This document shows positions 17,257 to 25,657 of a stretch of DNA of 46,049 nt, piece after piece (position 1 is the stretch's first letter; every line of letters starts with the position of its first letter). The stretch is from contig JADZFR010000034.1 of the NCBI GenBank assembly GCA_020849795.1, positions 1-46,049 of the forward strand. Reading direction: 5' to 3'. Made by a program: the position numbers and the translations under genes. A model generated the notes under the pieces. It did not search any database. It was given only the letters and a program-made list of their open reading frames with translations, and was not told where the DNA came from. Source of the stretch: Planctomycetota bacterium. Its GTDB lineage: Bacteria > Planctomycetota > UBA8742 > UBA2392.

Positions 17257-18207
17257 TCAGGCACCTGCTGACAGCACCGCGGCAACTTCTGTGGCCTTGC
17301 CTATGCTGGTGCGGCTGGCTGTCTTTGCCACGCGCTTGAGCAAGCCCGCGAGCACTGTGCCCGGGCCAAGTTCAATGAACTCGTCAAATCCCTGCTCGAC
17401 CAATGCTGCCATGCTCTTGGCCCAAAGCACCGGCGCTGTGAGTTGCTGGACGAGGTTGTCCTTCAACTTTGCCGGATTGCGATGCTCAACTGCGTCCACG
17501 TTCGCGACTACCCCGAGCTGCGGCGACGCGAACTGGATGGTCTCGATCTCCGCGGCAAGTCGCTCGCGCGCCGGCTCCATCAGCGGGCTGTGAAACGCGC
17601 CCGCGACGGCCAACGGCACCGTCAGTTTGGCGCCCGCAGCCTTGGCAAGCCGCATGGCTTCCTCGACGGCCGCTGTATCGCCGCTGATCGCCACCTGGCC
17701 CGGCGCGTTGAAGTTGGCAAGCACAACAATGCCCTTGCCGCGCGCCGGTGCGATGGCGGCTTCCAGCTTGTCGTCGTCAAGGCCGACAATGCTGGCCATT
17801 GTGCTGGGCTTGAGGTCGCAGGCCTGTTGCATGTAGCGACCCCGAGCGCGCACCAGCTTGCACGCATCTTCCCATGACAGCGCGCCCGCAGCCGCCAGCG
17901 CGGAGTACTCTCCCAGCGAAAGCCCTGCCGCCACGATCCCGCGCTCCAGCACCCGGCGGCCCGCCTCGCTGGATTTGAGCACTTCGACCACGGCCCACGA
18001 GTGCACAAGAATCGCGGGCTGGCTCACATCGGTGCGGTTGAGTTCAGCCTCGGGGCCTTCGAAGCAGACCTTGCTCAGGCTGAAGCCAAGCAGTTCGTCG
18101 GCTTTTTGGAACACCGCGCGCGCCTGCGGGTAGGCTTCGCACAGGTCCTTGCCCATGCTGACGTGCTGGGCGCCTTGCCCGGGAAACAGCAGTGCGGTTT
18201 TTGGCAT
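17257..18207 (-). CDS. fabD: Malonyl-CoA:ACP transacylase
   Basis: A 316-residue FabD, which moves malonyl from CoA to ACP. The N-terminal LFPGQGAQ is typical. The catalytic Ser97 lies in AGLSLGEYSA; the residue before the Ser is Leu where most homologues have His. The second catalytic residue His206 is in GAFHSPLM. Length is normal. GGAG lies five bases before the ATG. A 168-base spacer with inverted heptamer repeats separates it from fabH. It is the entry point for extender units, so the nearby methylmalonyl-CoA genes are of interest. Confidence 0.95.
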   Translation of the reverse strand: MPKTALLFPGQGAQHVSMGKDLCEAYPQARAVFQKADELLGFSLSKVCFEGPEAELNRTDVSQPAILVHSWAVVEVLKSSEAGRRVLERGIVAAGLSLGEYSALAAAGALSWEDACKLVRARGRYMQQACDLKPSTMASIVGLDDDKLEAAIAPARGKGIVVLANFNAPGQVAISGDTAAVEEAMRLAKAAGAKLTVPLAVAGAFHSPLMEPARERLAAEIETIQFASPQLGVVANVDAVEHRNPAKLKDNLVQQLTAPVLWAKSMAALVEQGFDEFIELGPGTVLAGLLKRVAKTASRTSIGKATEVAAVLSAGA

Positions 18208-18234
18208 GACACTCCGTCGGATGAGTGAGAGATC

Positions 18235-18328
18235 AACAGCGAGTTACCAGTACCCAATTACCAATAACCATGGGACGCTCAAGTCAGCACATTGCGATTT
18301 GGTTTCTGGATGTTGGTCATTTGCTGTT
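18235..18328. repeat. Inverted pair of degenerate heptamer arrays between fabH and fabD
   Basis: The left arm (from 18235) is made of 7-base units beginning AACAGCG, then AGTTACC, and ending with AATAACC. The right arm (to 18328) read on the minus strand also begins AACAGC and continues AATGACC, AACATCC. The ends thus form an imperfect inverted repeat, with 12 of 15 terminal bases matching. The whole 94-base block fills most of the 168-base spacer and resembles a paired REP element or a miniature mobile element. No open frame is inside. Confidence 0.7.
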
Positions 18329-18375
18329 GCGTGCCGGACCCGCAATCGGTCGCTGGCATTGCCCGCCTGAGTTCG

Positions 18376-19362
18376 TTACCAGCGGATCAGGTTGTAGCCC
18401 CAGCTCAGGCCGCCGCCAAACGCCAGCAACAACACGTAATCACCACGCTTGATGCGCCCGTTGTGCAGCGCCTCGTCAAGGGCGATCGGAATGCTGGCTG
18501 AGCTGGTGTTGCCGAAGCGGTCAAGGTTGATCAACACGCGGTCCATGCCGATTCCGACGCGCCCCATGGCGCTTTCGATGATGTTCACGTTGGCCTGGTG
18601 CGGCACGACCAGTGCAATCTGGTCGGGACTGATGCCGCCCCGCTTGCAGGCTTCCTGCGACATCTCCATGAACTTCTGCACGGCAAACTTGTAGACCGCC
18701 CGGCCTTTCAGGGCGATGGTGTGCATGTTCTTTTCCACAGTCTCGTGGCTGGCGGGCATGCGCGAGCCGCCGGCCGCAATGTTCAGCGCGTCGTAGTCAT
18801 AACGCGCGCCGTTGCGCGAACACAGCACGGTGCCCAGGCCGCGCGTGCGAGTGACCAATGCGGCGCCGGCGCCATCGGCAAAGAGAATGCAACTGCCCCG
18901 GTCCGTGAAGTTGGTGACCGAGCTTAGCTTTTCGGCACCGATCACAAGCACGTTGCGGTAGCTGTCGGTGTTGACCAGCGCCGCCGCCAGTTCCAGCCCG
19001 TACACGAAACCGGCGCACGCAGTGCTGATGTCGAGACTGGGGATGTCCCCCATCTCCAGCCCCTTCTGCACCCAGCAGGCAGTGTTCGGAAACGTGTTGT
19101 CAGGGCTTGCCGTTGCGACAAGAATGTACTCGACGTCGGTTGGCTTCATGTCGGCGCGTTCCAGCGCCTGCCGCACGGCGTGAATGGCCATGTCCGATGT
19201 GTATTCATCCGGCCGCGCGATGCGCCGTTCGCGAATGCCAGTGCGCTGAAAGATCCACTCGTCGTTTGTGTCTACGACCTTGGCCAGGTCGTCGTTTGTA
19301 ACCACACGCTCGGGGACATATGCGCCGATGCTGAGAATGCCCGCACTCGTGGTTTCACTCAC
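18376..19362 (-). CDS. fabH: 3-oxoacyl-[acyl-carrier-protein] synthase III
   Basis: A 328-residue FabH, which starts fatty acid synthesis by condensing an acyl-CoA with malonyl-ACP. The catalytic Cys116 lies in STACAGFVYG, the His in PHQANVNII and the Asn in FGNTSSAS. The N-terminal GAYVPERVVTN and the WIFQRTGIRER patch fit the family. It starts with GTG at 19362, with GGGGA five bases upstream and 18 bases after plsX. Substrate choice (acetyl or branched primer) cannot be read from the sequence. Confidence 0.96.
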   Translation of the reverse strand: MSETTSAGILSIGAYVPERVVTNDDLAKVVDTNDEWIFQRTGIRERRIARPDEYTSDMAIHAVRQALERADMKPTDVEYILVATASPDNTFPNTACWVQKGLEMGDIPSLDISTACAGFVYGLELAAALVNTDSYRNVLVIGAEKLSSVTNFTDRGSCILFADGAGAALVTRTRGLGTVLCSRNGARYDYDALNIAAGGSRMPASHETVEKNMHTIALKGRAVYKFAVQKFMEMSQEACKRGGISPDQIALVVPHQANVNIIESAMGRVGIGMDRVLINLDRFGNTSSASIPIALDEALHNGRIKRGDYVLLLAFGGGLSWGYNLIRW

Positions 19363-19380
19363 TGCAATCCCCAGTGGGCT

Positions 19381-20403
19381 TCAGGTCGCTGCGCCGGTTT
19401 TGCTGTCTTCCAGCTTCAGTGCCTCGATGATCTTGTCATTGACCTTGCTGTCAAAGCAGAAGGCCGCGGTGCGTATGCCGCTGGCAATCGCGCGCTCGTC
19501 GCTGCGCCCGTGGGCAATGACGACAACGCCGTTCACCCCCAGCAGCGCCGCGCCGCCGACTTCGCGCCAGTCAATCGCGTACATCAGGTCGCGAATGGTG
19601 GCCTTGAAGCGTGGGTCGTCTTTCAGTTCATTCTTTGCGGCCTGGCCGATGAACATCTTGACCAGGATTTCCGCCAGCCCTTCCGACATCTTCAGCACGA
19701 TGTTGCCGACCATGCCGTCGCACACCACCACCTGGATGCCGCCTTCAAAGATCTCGTGGCCTTCCACGTTGCCCTTGAAGTCCACTTCCGCCTGCGTGAG
19801 CAGCGCATGCGTTTCCTTGACCAGCGCGTTGCCCTTGCCCTCTTCGCTGCCGACGCTGATCAGGCCTACCTTCACTTCCGGGTTGTCCTGGCTGCCGATG
19901 ACGCCGCGATAGAACTTGTCCCCCATCACTGCGTACTGCATCAGGTGCATGGGTTTGGGGTCGACATTCGCGCCGACGTCCATGATCACGATGCGGCCCT
20001 TCAATGTAGGCAACGTCGTCAAAATGCCTGCGCGCTTTACGCCCGGCAAGTGGCGCAGCGCCAACGTGGCACCTGCAACCAGTGCGCCGGTGTTGCCGGC
20101 CGAGATTACGGCGTCGGCTTCACCTTGCTTGACCAGTCCCACCGCGATGCCCAGCGAGGACTTGCGCTTGGCGCGCAACGCCTCAACGGGATGTTCATCC
20201 ATGCCGATGACTTCTTCGGCATGAATGACCTTGATGTTCGGCAGTGGCGTGCCGCAGGGTTCAAGTTCGCGGCGCACGGCGGTTTCATCGCCGACGAGAA
20301 TGTGGGCCCAATCCGGGTGTTCGGTCGCGGACTTGTACGTCCCGCGTACCACGACGCCCGGGGCGTGGTCACCGCCCATTGCATCAATGGCGATCCGTGG
20401 CAT
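19381..20403 (-). CDS. plsX: Phosphate acyltransferase PlsX
   Basis: A 340-residue PlsX, which makes acyl-phosphate from acyl-ACP for membrane lipid synthesis. The N-terminal IAIDAMGGDHAP is diagnostic. The middle includes the NTGALVAGA motif and DVGANVD. It sits between rpmF (35 bases upstream) and fabH (18 bases downstream), the classical rpmF-plsX-fab order. GAGGAAG precedes the ATG closely. Length is normal. Confidence 0.96.
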   Translation of the reverse strand: MPRIAIDAMGGDHAPGVVVRGTYKSATEHPDWAHILVGDETAVRRELEPCGTPLPNIKVIHAEEVIGMDEHPVEALRAKRKSSLGIAVGLVKQGEADAVISAGNTGALVAGATLALRHLPGVKRAGILTTLPTLKGRIVIMDVGANVDPKPMHLMQYAVMGDKFYRGVIGSQDNPEVKVGLISVGSEEGKGNALVKETHALLTQAEVDFKGNVEGHEIFEGGIQVVVCDGMVGNIVLKMSEGLAEILVKMFIGQAAKNELKDDPRFKATIRDLMYAIDWREVGGAALLGVNGVVVIAHGRSDERAIASGIRTAAFCFDSKVNDKIIEALKLEDSKTGAAT

Positions 20404-20438
20404 TGCTTCCTCTCAGTGTCCGCCCGCGGGCGGACCGC

Positions 20439-20627
20439 CTACAGGCGCTCTTCGACTTCAAAGACCTGCTTGTGCTTGCCGTAGAAGCCGCTCTCCTCGC
20501 ACACGCGGTGAGAAAGCTTGGGCAGGCCCGTCTTGGCACACTTGCTGATCTTCGGAAGCGAGATGGCGTCGTGTGACCGGCGCTTATTGCGTCGGGTGCG
20601 TGAGGTTTTCTTTTTCGGTGTAGGCAT
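20439..20627 (-). CDS. rpmF: 50S ribosomal protein L32
   Basis: A 62-residue basic protein with the L32 start MPTPKKKTSRTRRNKRR. The zinc-ribbon Cys pairs are reduced: only one Cys remains at each position (KCAKTG and VCEESG), so this may be a form that does not bind zinc. GGAGAAA lies eight bases before the ATG. It heads the plsX-fab genes, as in many bacteria, linking ribosome and membrane synthesis. alaS ends 27 bases upstream. Confidence 0.95.
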   Translation of the reverse strand: MPTPKKKTSRTRRNKRRSHDAISLPKISKCAKTGLPKLSHRVCEESGFYGKHKQVFEVEERL

Positions 20628-20653
20628 GTCTGTTTCTCCAAGCGCTTCCCGCG

Positions 20654-23638
20654 CTAACTTTGAAGCGCTTCCCGTATGCGCTTGCGCCCCGCTTCAAGGG
20701 CTTGTGTCAATCCTTCGGGATTCTTGCCGCCGGCTTGCGCGGTGTCTGGCTTACCGCCACCCTTCCCGTCAACAAGGCGGGAGATTTCACCAATCAGTTT
20801 GCCGGCGTGAAGACCCCGTCCAACCAAATCTTTCGTAAAGGCCAACAGCAGCACGGCGCGACCTTCGCCGCGACTGCCGAGCAATACTGCCGACGGCGCG
20901 CCATCCTGCACCAGCGAGTCCTTGATTGTCAACAGTTCCGGCGCTTCGGCGCCTGCCACCTCGCACGCATAAATTGTGACGCCTTCAACAGTTTCGGCCG
21001 ATTTGCGCACCTCATCCGGTGCTGCGGTGCCCGCGCCGCCGCCTTTCTTGGCCTTTCCTTTCAGGTCTTTCACTTCCTTGACCAGGCTTTCGACCTTTTC
21101 AAGCACCTTGCCCGGCTGGGCTTTGGTCGCCGCCTGCAACTGCGCCAGCAACCTTGCATCGTCGGCTGCAAGGGCGTAGGCGTCCTGGCCGGTGATGGCT
21201 TCGATGCGTCGGATGCCCGCGGCACTGCTGCCTTCGCTCACAATACGGAAGTACCCAATGTCACCCGTGCGCGCCACATGGGTGCCACCGCAGAGTTCTT
21301 TGGAAAAACCCGCCACACCCATACTTAGCACTCGAACTTTGTCCCCATACTTCTCGCCGAACAGGGCCATCGCGCCTGCCTTCTGGGCTGCCTCGGGGGC
21401 CATCACCGCTGTGCCTACCTCAGCGTTGGCTTGCACCTGCTGGTTCACCAGCCGCTCAATCTCCTGGCGTTCCTCGAACGTCAAAGCCTTGGGGTGGCTG
21501 AAATCAAAGCGCAACCGCTCAGGGCCGACTTCGCTGCCGCGCTGCACCACGTGCTCGCCCAGCACTCTGCGCAAAGCCGCGTGCATCAGGTGCGTGGCTG
21601 AGTGGTTTGCGCGAATGCGGTCGCGGCGCTGCTGGTCCACACGGGCGGTCACGATGTCGCCGACACGCAGTTTGCCGTGCAGCAGCTTGCCCTCGTGCAT
21701 GAAGTAGTCGTCGCGCTTGAGGGTATCGAGCACCTCGAACACGCCCTCGCCGATGTGAATGCTACCGCGGTCGCCGACCTGGCCGCCGCTTTCACCGTAA
21801 AAGGGCGTGCGGTCCAGGATCACTGTCGCGGTGTCGCCTGCTTCCAGAATGTCAAACATCTGGCCGTCGCGGACGATGGCAATGACCTTGGCGCCGGCTT
21901 CACAGGTTTCGTAGCCAAGAAACTCGGTCGGCGTGTGCTTGGCCTTTACGTCTTGAAACCAGCCCTTTTCAAAGACGACGACATCTTTGTCGCCCTTGCT
22001 GCGTTTGCGGTGTTCTTCTTCGGCTTGCACGTAGGCGTGCAGGTCAAGGACCATGCCGACGGCGGCAAGTTCGTCCTGCACGACTTCGCGCGGCAAGCCC
22101 TGGGACTGGTACAGGTCAAACGCCTTCTTGCCGTCGAGCGTCTTGTCGTCGCGGGTCTTGTGCTCACGAATCAGCCCAGCCAGCAGTTGCAAGCCGCGTT
22201 CCAGGGTTGTGCTGAACTGCTGCTCTTCCTGCTGGATTGTGGCGATCACGGCGTTGGTGTTGCGTTGCAGCTCAGGGTAGGCGTCGCCGTAGTGTTCGAC
22301 GATGACCGGCACCAGCTTGTGAAGGAACGGCCCGTTGAAGCCCAATGCCGTGCCGTCACGAAATGCGCGCCGTAAAATGCGCCGAATCACGTAACCCGCG
22401 CCATCGTTCTTGGGCACGATGCCATCTGCCATGGCAAACGTGATCGCGCGAATGTGGTCAGCGATGCGCTTTTCGCGGATCTCAAAGTCAACGGTTGCGT
22501 CATAGGCAGATGAAGGTCGATTGACGCCCTTATGCCCACGTATGAGGCGTAACGATTGATGCTGCCAGGATCTGTCGCATACAAGTTCCAAGTCTGCCGC
22601 CGTCTCGGAGACCGCGTCCAATACGGCGCGTGCGTCTGACCAAAACTGGCCAGTCAGAGCAACGCCAGCAACAGGTGCATAGTCAACTTGGTTCGCGACC
22701 CGTGCCTTCAAACCCACTATGAGTGCGCCATAGAGCCCAGTGTCGGAAACTGGCACTGCTGTGAAAAGCTCTTCGCGTTGCTCTCTAAGTCTTTCGCGGA
22801 CCGGCATGAACAAACTGGTGTCCAGTGTGGTCCTGGCGCCCTCAAGCACCATCACCAGCCGTTCAAAGCCGCCGCCAAAGTCGATGTTCTTGGCCGGCAG
22901 CGGCGTCAGCGTGCCTTTGCCGGGTGCTGGCCCGCTGCGCTCAAATTGCGTAAAGACGATGTTGCCGATTTCCATGAAGCGGTTGCCGTTGCTGGCAACG
23001 TCGCCCTGGCCGTACTCGTCGCCCAAGTCGTAGAAAATCTCGCTGCACGGGCCGCACACGCCGTTGGGCCCCTGGCTGGGCGCGCCCGCGGGCCAGAAGT
23101 TGTCGTGCTCGCCAAGCCAGAAAATGCGCTTTTCGATTTCGGCTTTGGGCCAGTGTGTGCCCAGCACTTCGCGCCAGATGTTGGCGGCTTCTTCGTCTTT
23201 GCCGGCGCCGGTTTCGTCGCCGCCATACACGCTCACGTACAGCTTTGACACGTCAAGGCCGCACCACTCTTTGCTGGTGTAGAACTCCCAGATCCAGCGG
23301 ATGGCTTCACTCTTGAAAAAGCCCGTGCTGCCGTCTGGACCTTTGAGTTTGTCGCCAAAGCTGAAAAACCCGAGCATCTCAAAGAACGTGTGGTGGCGTG
23401 CCGTCTTGCCCACGTTTTCAAGGTCGGGCGTGCGCATGCACTTCTGGACGGTCGTGGCGGCGCGTGTGCCGTGAACCAGGTTGCCCATGAAATCGTCTTT
23501 GAACTGGTGCATGCCGGCACTGGTGAACAGCGTGCTGGCGTCGGGCGGTTGCAGGCTGCTGCTGGGCAGCGCCTTGCAGCCCTTGAGTTCAAAGAACTTC
23601 AGGAAGTTCTTGCGGAGCTTGTTGGCATCGATGGGCAT
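20654..23638 (-). CDS. alaS: Alanyl-tRNA synthetase with an internal insertion
   Basis: A 994-residue AlaS, about 100 longer than usual. It charges tRNA-Ala in the cytosol. Catalytic and recognition motifs are present: MRTPDLENVG early, RHHTFFEMLG, VIRRILRRA near residue 420, the editing-domain HSATHLMH and the zinc-binding CGGTHV. Between LFMP (residue 278) and RIADHIR (391) there are about 108 residues, where E. coli AlaS has roughly 20. This extra block (bases about 22475-22798) has lower GC, near 56 percent by hand count against 62-65 percent around it. The frame is intact across it. The ATG at 23638 fits the family start; no strong ribosome binding site is seen. Confidence 0.95.
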   Translation of the reverse strand: MPIDANKLRKNFLKFFELKGCKALPSSSLQPPDASTLFTSAGMHQFKDDFMGNLVHGTRAATTVQKCMRTPDLENVGKTARHHTFFEMLGFFSFGDKLKGPDGSTGFFKSEAIRWIWEFYTSKEWCGLDVSKLYVSVYGGDETGAGKDEEAANIWREVLGTHWPKAEIEKRIFWLGEHDNFWPAGAPSQGPNGVCGPCSEIFYDLGDEYGQGDVASNGNRFMEIGNIVFTQFERSGPAPGKGTLTPLPAKNIDFGGGFERLVMVLEGARTTLDTSLFMPVRERLREQREELFTAVPVSDTGLYGALIVGLKARVANQVDYAPVAGVALTGQFWSDARAVLDAVSETAADLELVCDRSWQHQSLRLIRGHKGVNRPSSAYDATVDFEIREKRIADHIRAITFAMADGIVPKNDGAGYVIRRILRRAFRDGTALGFNGPFLHKLVPVIVEHYGDAYPELQRNTNAVIATIQQEEQQFSTTLERGLQLLAGLIREHKTRDDKTLDGKKAFDLYQSQGLPREVVQDELAAVGMVLDLHAYVQAEEEHRKRSKGDKDVVVFEKGWFQDVKAKHTPTEFLGYETCEAGAKVIAIVRDGQMFDILEAGDTATVILDRTPFYGESGGQVGDRGSIHIGEGVFEVLDTLKRDDYFMHEGKLLHGKLRVGDIVTARVDQQRRDRIRANHSATHLMHAALRRVLGEHVVQRGSEVGPERLRFDFSHPKALTFEERQEIERLVNQQVQANAEVGTAVMAPEAAQKAGAMALFGEKYGDKVRVLSMGVAGFSKELCGGTHVARTGDIGYFRIVSEGSSAAGIRRIEAITGQDAYALAADDARLLAQLQAATKAQPGKVLEKVESLVKEVKDLKGKAKKGGGAGTAAPDEVRKSAETVEGVTIYACEVAGAEAPELLTIKDSLVQDGAPSAVLLGSRGEGRAVLLLAFTKDLVGRGLHAGKLIGEISRLVDGKGGGKPDTAQAGGKNPEGLTQALEAGRKRIREALQS

Positions 23639-23653
23639 GTCTCGGTCGTCCAA

Positions 23654-23737
23654 GCCCGCGGAGCGGGCGTCTTGCATTCGCCTCTGGCGTCAGCCTTGGG
23701 GCAATGTCGCATATTTCTCTTGTGCCCCGCAGGGGCA
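23654..23737. repeat. Two short palindromes in the recA-alaS spacer
   Basis: GCCCGC-GGA-GCGGGC at 23654-23668 and TGCCCC-GCA-GGGGCA at 23723-23737 lie in the 130-base spacer after recA. Neither is followed by a T-run. Both match the short triloop palindromes found in other spacers, so REP-like elements or mRNA 3'-end hairpins are likely. Confidence 0.55.
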
Positions 23738-23768
23738 GCATCAGTCCCAGACGAGACGCTCGCGCAAC

Positions 23769-24803
23769 TTACTCCCTGGCCTCCGGCGCTTCGCCCGTGG
23801 GCATGCCTAACGCTTCGCGCGTCGCCTTTTCTACCTGCGCTGCGATGTCCTTGTTTTCCATCAAGAACGCCTTGGCGTTTTCCTTGCCCTGGCCAAGCTT
23901 GGTCTCGCCGAACGTCCACCACGCGCCGCTGCGCTTGACGATGCCCGTTTGCGAGCCCAGCTCAAGCAAATCGCCGAGCCGGCTGACGCCTTCATTGAAC
24001 ATGATCTCGAGCGTCGCTTTCTTGAACGGCGGCGCCATCTTGTTCTTCACGATCTTGACGTTCACCTCGTGGCCGACCACGTCGTCCCCCACCTTGATGG
24101 GCTTGCCCTTGCGCACCTCAATGCGGGCGCTGGCTGCGAACTTTAACGCGTTGCCGCCGGTAGTTGTTTCGGGGTTGCCGAAGACAATGCCGATCTTCAT
24201 GCGAATCTGGTTGATGAAAATCAGCGCGGTGCGAGCGCGGCTGACCGCCGACGTGAGCTTGCGCATGGCCTGGCTCATGAGCCGTGCCTGGCTGCCCATC
24301 TGCGCGTCGCCCATGTCGCCTTCCAGTTCACTGCGAGGCACAAGCGCGGCCACGCTGTCGATCACGATCACGTCAAAGGCGTTGCTGCGCACCAGGGTTT
24401 CACAGATGTCGAGTGCCTGCTCACCGCTGTCGGGCTGGCTGACATACAGGTTTTCGATGTCCACGCCCAGCTTGGCTGCATAACTCGGGTCCATGGCATG
24501 TTCGGCGTCGATGAACGCGGCAATGCCGCCCTTCCTCTGGGCCTCGGCAATGACCTGCAGCGCGATCGTGGTTTTGCCGCTGCTTTCCGGCCCGTAGATC
24601 TCGCTGATGCGCCCGCGCGGGATGCCGCGGCCGCCCAATGCAAGGTCAAAGCTAAGCGCGCCCGTGGAAATACCGCTGATCTCGACTTTCGGCTGGTCGC
24701 CCAGCTTCATCAGCGAGCCTTTGCCATGAGTCTTCTCGATCTGGGCAAGCGCCATTTTCACGGCCTCGGTACGCTTGTCTTCTACGGCGGCAGCTTTAGC
24801 CAT
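23769..24803 (-). CDS. recA: Recombinase RecA
   Basis: A 344-residue RecA, the DNA-strand-exchange and SOS co-protease ATPase. The Walker A motif GPESSGKT, Walker B VIVIDSV and the signature ALKFAASAR are visible. The C-terminal acidic tail is short. The ATG at 24803 has AAGGAGA seven bases upstream; an upstream in-frame start would add six residues and is less likely. It lies 130 bases before alaS. No clear LexA-type operator was recognised upstream, although the planctomycete SOS box is not known to me. Confidence 0.97.
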   Translation of the reverse strand: MAKAAAVEDKRTEAVKMALAQIEKTHGKGSLMKLGDQPKVEISGISTGALSFDLALGGRGIPRGRISEIYGPESSGKTTIALQVIAEAQRKGGIAAFIDAEHAMDPSYAAKLGVDIENLYVSQPDSGEQALDICETLVRSNAFDVIVIDSVAALVPRSELEGDMGDAQMGSQARLMSQAMRKLTSAVSRARTALIFINQIRMKIGIVFGNPETTTGGNALKFAASARIEVRKGKPIKVGDDVVGHEVNVKIVKNKMAPPFKKATLEIMFNEGVSRLGDLLELGSQTGIVKRSGAWWTFGETKLGQGKENAKAFLMENKDIAAQVEKATREALGMPTGEAPEARE

Positions 24804-24896
24804 CGGAGTCTCCTTAAACAAAGCGGTCGCATGCTAGGCGCGACTGCGGCGTGCTACAAGTGCGTACGAGTAAGGGCCTGGAATGGCCTGTGCAGG

Positions 24897-25655
24897 CTAC
24901 TTTGCGAGGTACCAGTCGCGGCTGTCGCGGCCCGCCTTTTCTTCAAAGTAGTTGTCGCGAACCCAGTGCTTGATGCTGACACCAGGACGGCCCGCGCTGA
25001 ACTTTTCATACATGTCGGTGAACTCGTTGACCTTGTGCCCCACCGCCACGTGCATGTACGGAAAGAACCTCAGTTGCTCGCGCGCCTGCGCAAAATCTAC
25101 GCCCTGGTAATCATGCAGCCAGATCAGGCTTACCAGCCCCGTGCGGTCGCTGCCCTGGCGACAATGTACCAGCACCGGCCGAGATTGCGGGTTGGCGGCG
25201 ATGGCGTCCAGTGCCTCAAACAGAGTGGAAAGTTCGCTGCGATACGGCAGACGCGACGTCGGCAGTTTGGCTACCACCAGCTTGATGCCGGTCTTGCTCG
25301 TTGCGGCCACGTCGGTTTCGTAATCGTCGGTGTCCGAATCATCGGTGCCGACCAGCCGCAGTACGGTCTTGATATTGTGCTGCTTGATGTACGCGGTCAT
25401 GTCGGACTCGTTCATTTGCGCGGCGCGGTACCACTGGGCCTTCTGCACCTCGTGCGCGTTGTTGCCGACCATGCGCGTCAACACCCAGGCGCCCGCGATC
25501 ACGCCCACCAGTGCGCCAAGGAACAACCCCCAACCCAAAACCTTGCGCCGGTTGTCATAACGGCCGTGCACGAACCCCCAGGATTCGATGCTGTAGTTCA
25601 AGCTTTTCGGAGCGCCAACCTTGTTGATGCCCTTGGGATCTGCCGGTGCGACCAT
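24897..25655 (-). CDS. Membrane-anchored dual-specificity/tyrosine-type phosphatase
   Basis: A 252-residue protein with one predicted transmembrane helix (about residues 38-60) and a C-terminal cysteine phosphatase domain. The active-site signature HCRQGSDRTG gives Cys165 and Arg171 (CX5R). The upstream YRAAQM and IKTVLRLVG segments match bacterial DSP-fold phosphatases. The N-terminal 37 residues would be cytosolic or periplasmic depending on orientation. Start at the ATG at 25655, two bases after the hldD stop, with GAAGGG about six bases upstream, so translation is coupled to hldD. The substrate is unknown; a phosphorylated sugar or lipid in envelope synthesis is an inference from context. 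Confidence 0.85.
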   Translation of the reverse strand: MVAPADPKGINKVGAPKSLNYSIESWGFVHGRYDNRRKVLGWGLFLGALVGVIAGAWVLTRMVGNNAHEVQKAQWYRAAQMNESDMTAYIKQHNIKTVLRLVGTDDSDTDDYETDVAATSKTGIKLVVAKLPTSRLPYRSELSTLFEALDAIAANPQSRPVLVHCRQGSDRTGLVSLIWLHDYQGVDFAQAREQLRFFPYMHVAVGHKVNEFTDMYEKFSAGRPGVSIKHWVRDNYFEEKAGRDSRDWYLAK

Positions 25656-25657
25656 GA

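Noticed and set aside
18235..18328. CRISPR array
   Set aside because: Units are only 7 bases, degenerate and without spacers.
22475..22798. Intein in AlaS
   Set aside because: Too short, no N-terminal Cys/Ser and no HN-Cys junction, no endonuclease motif.
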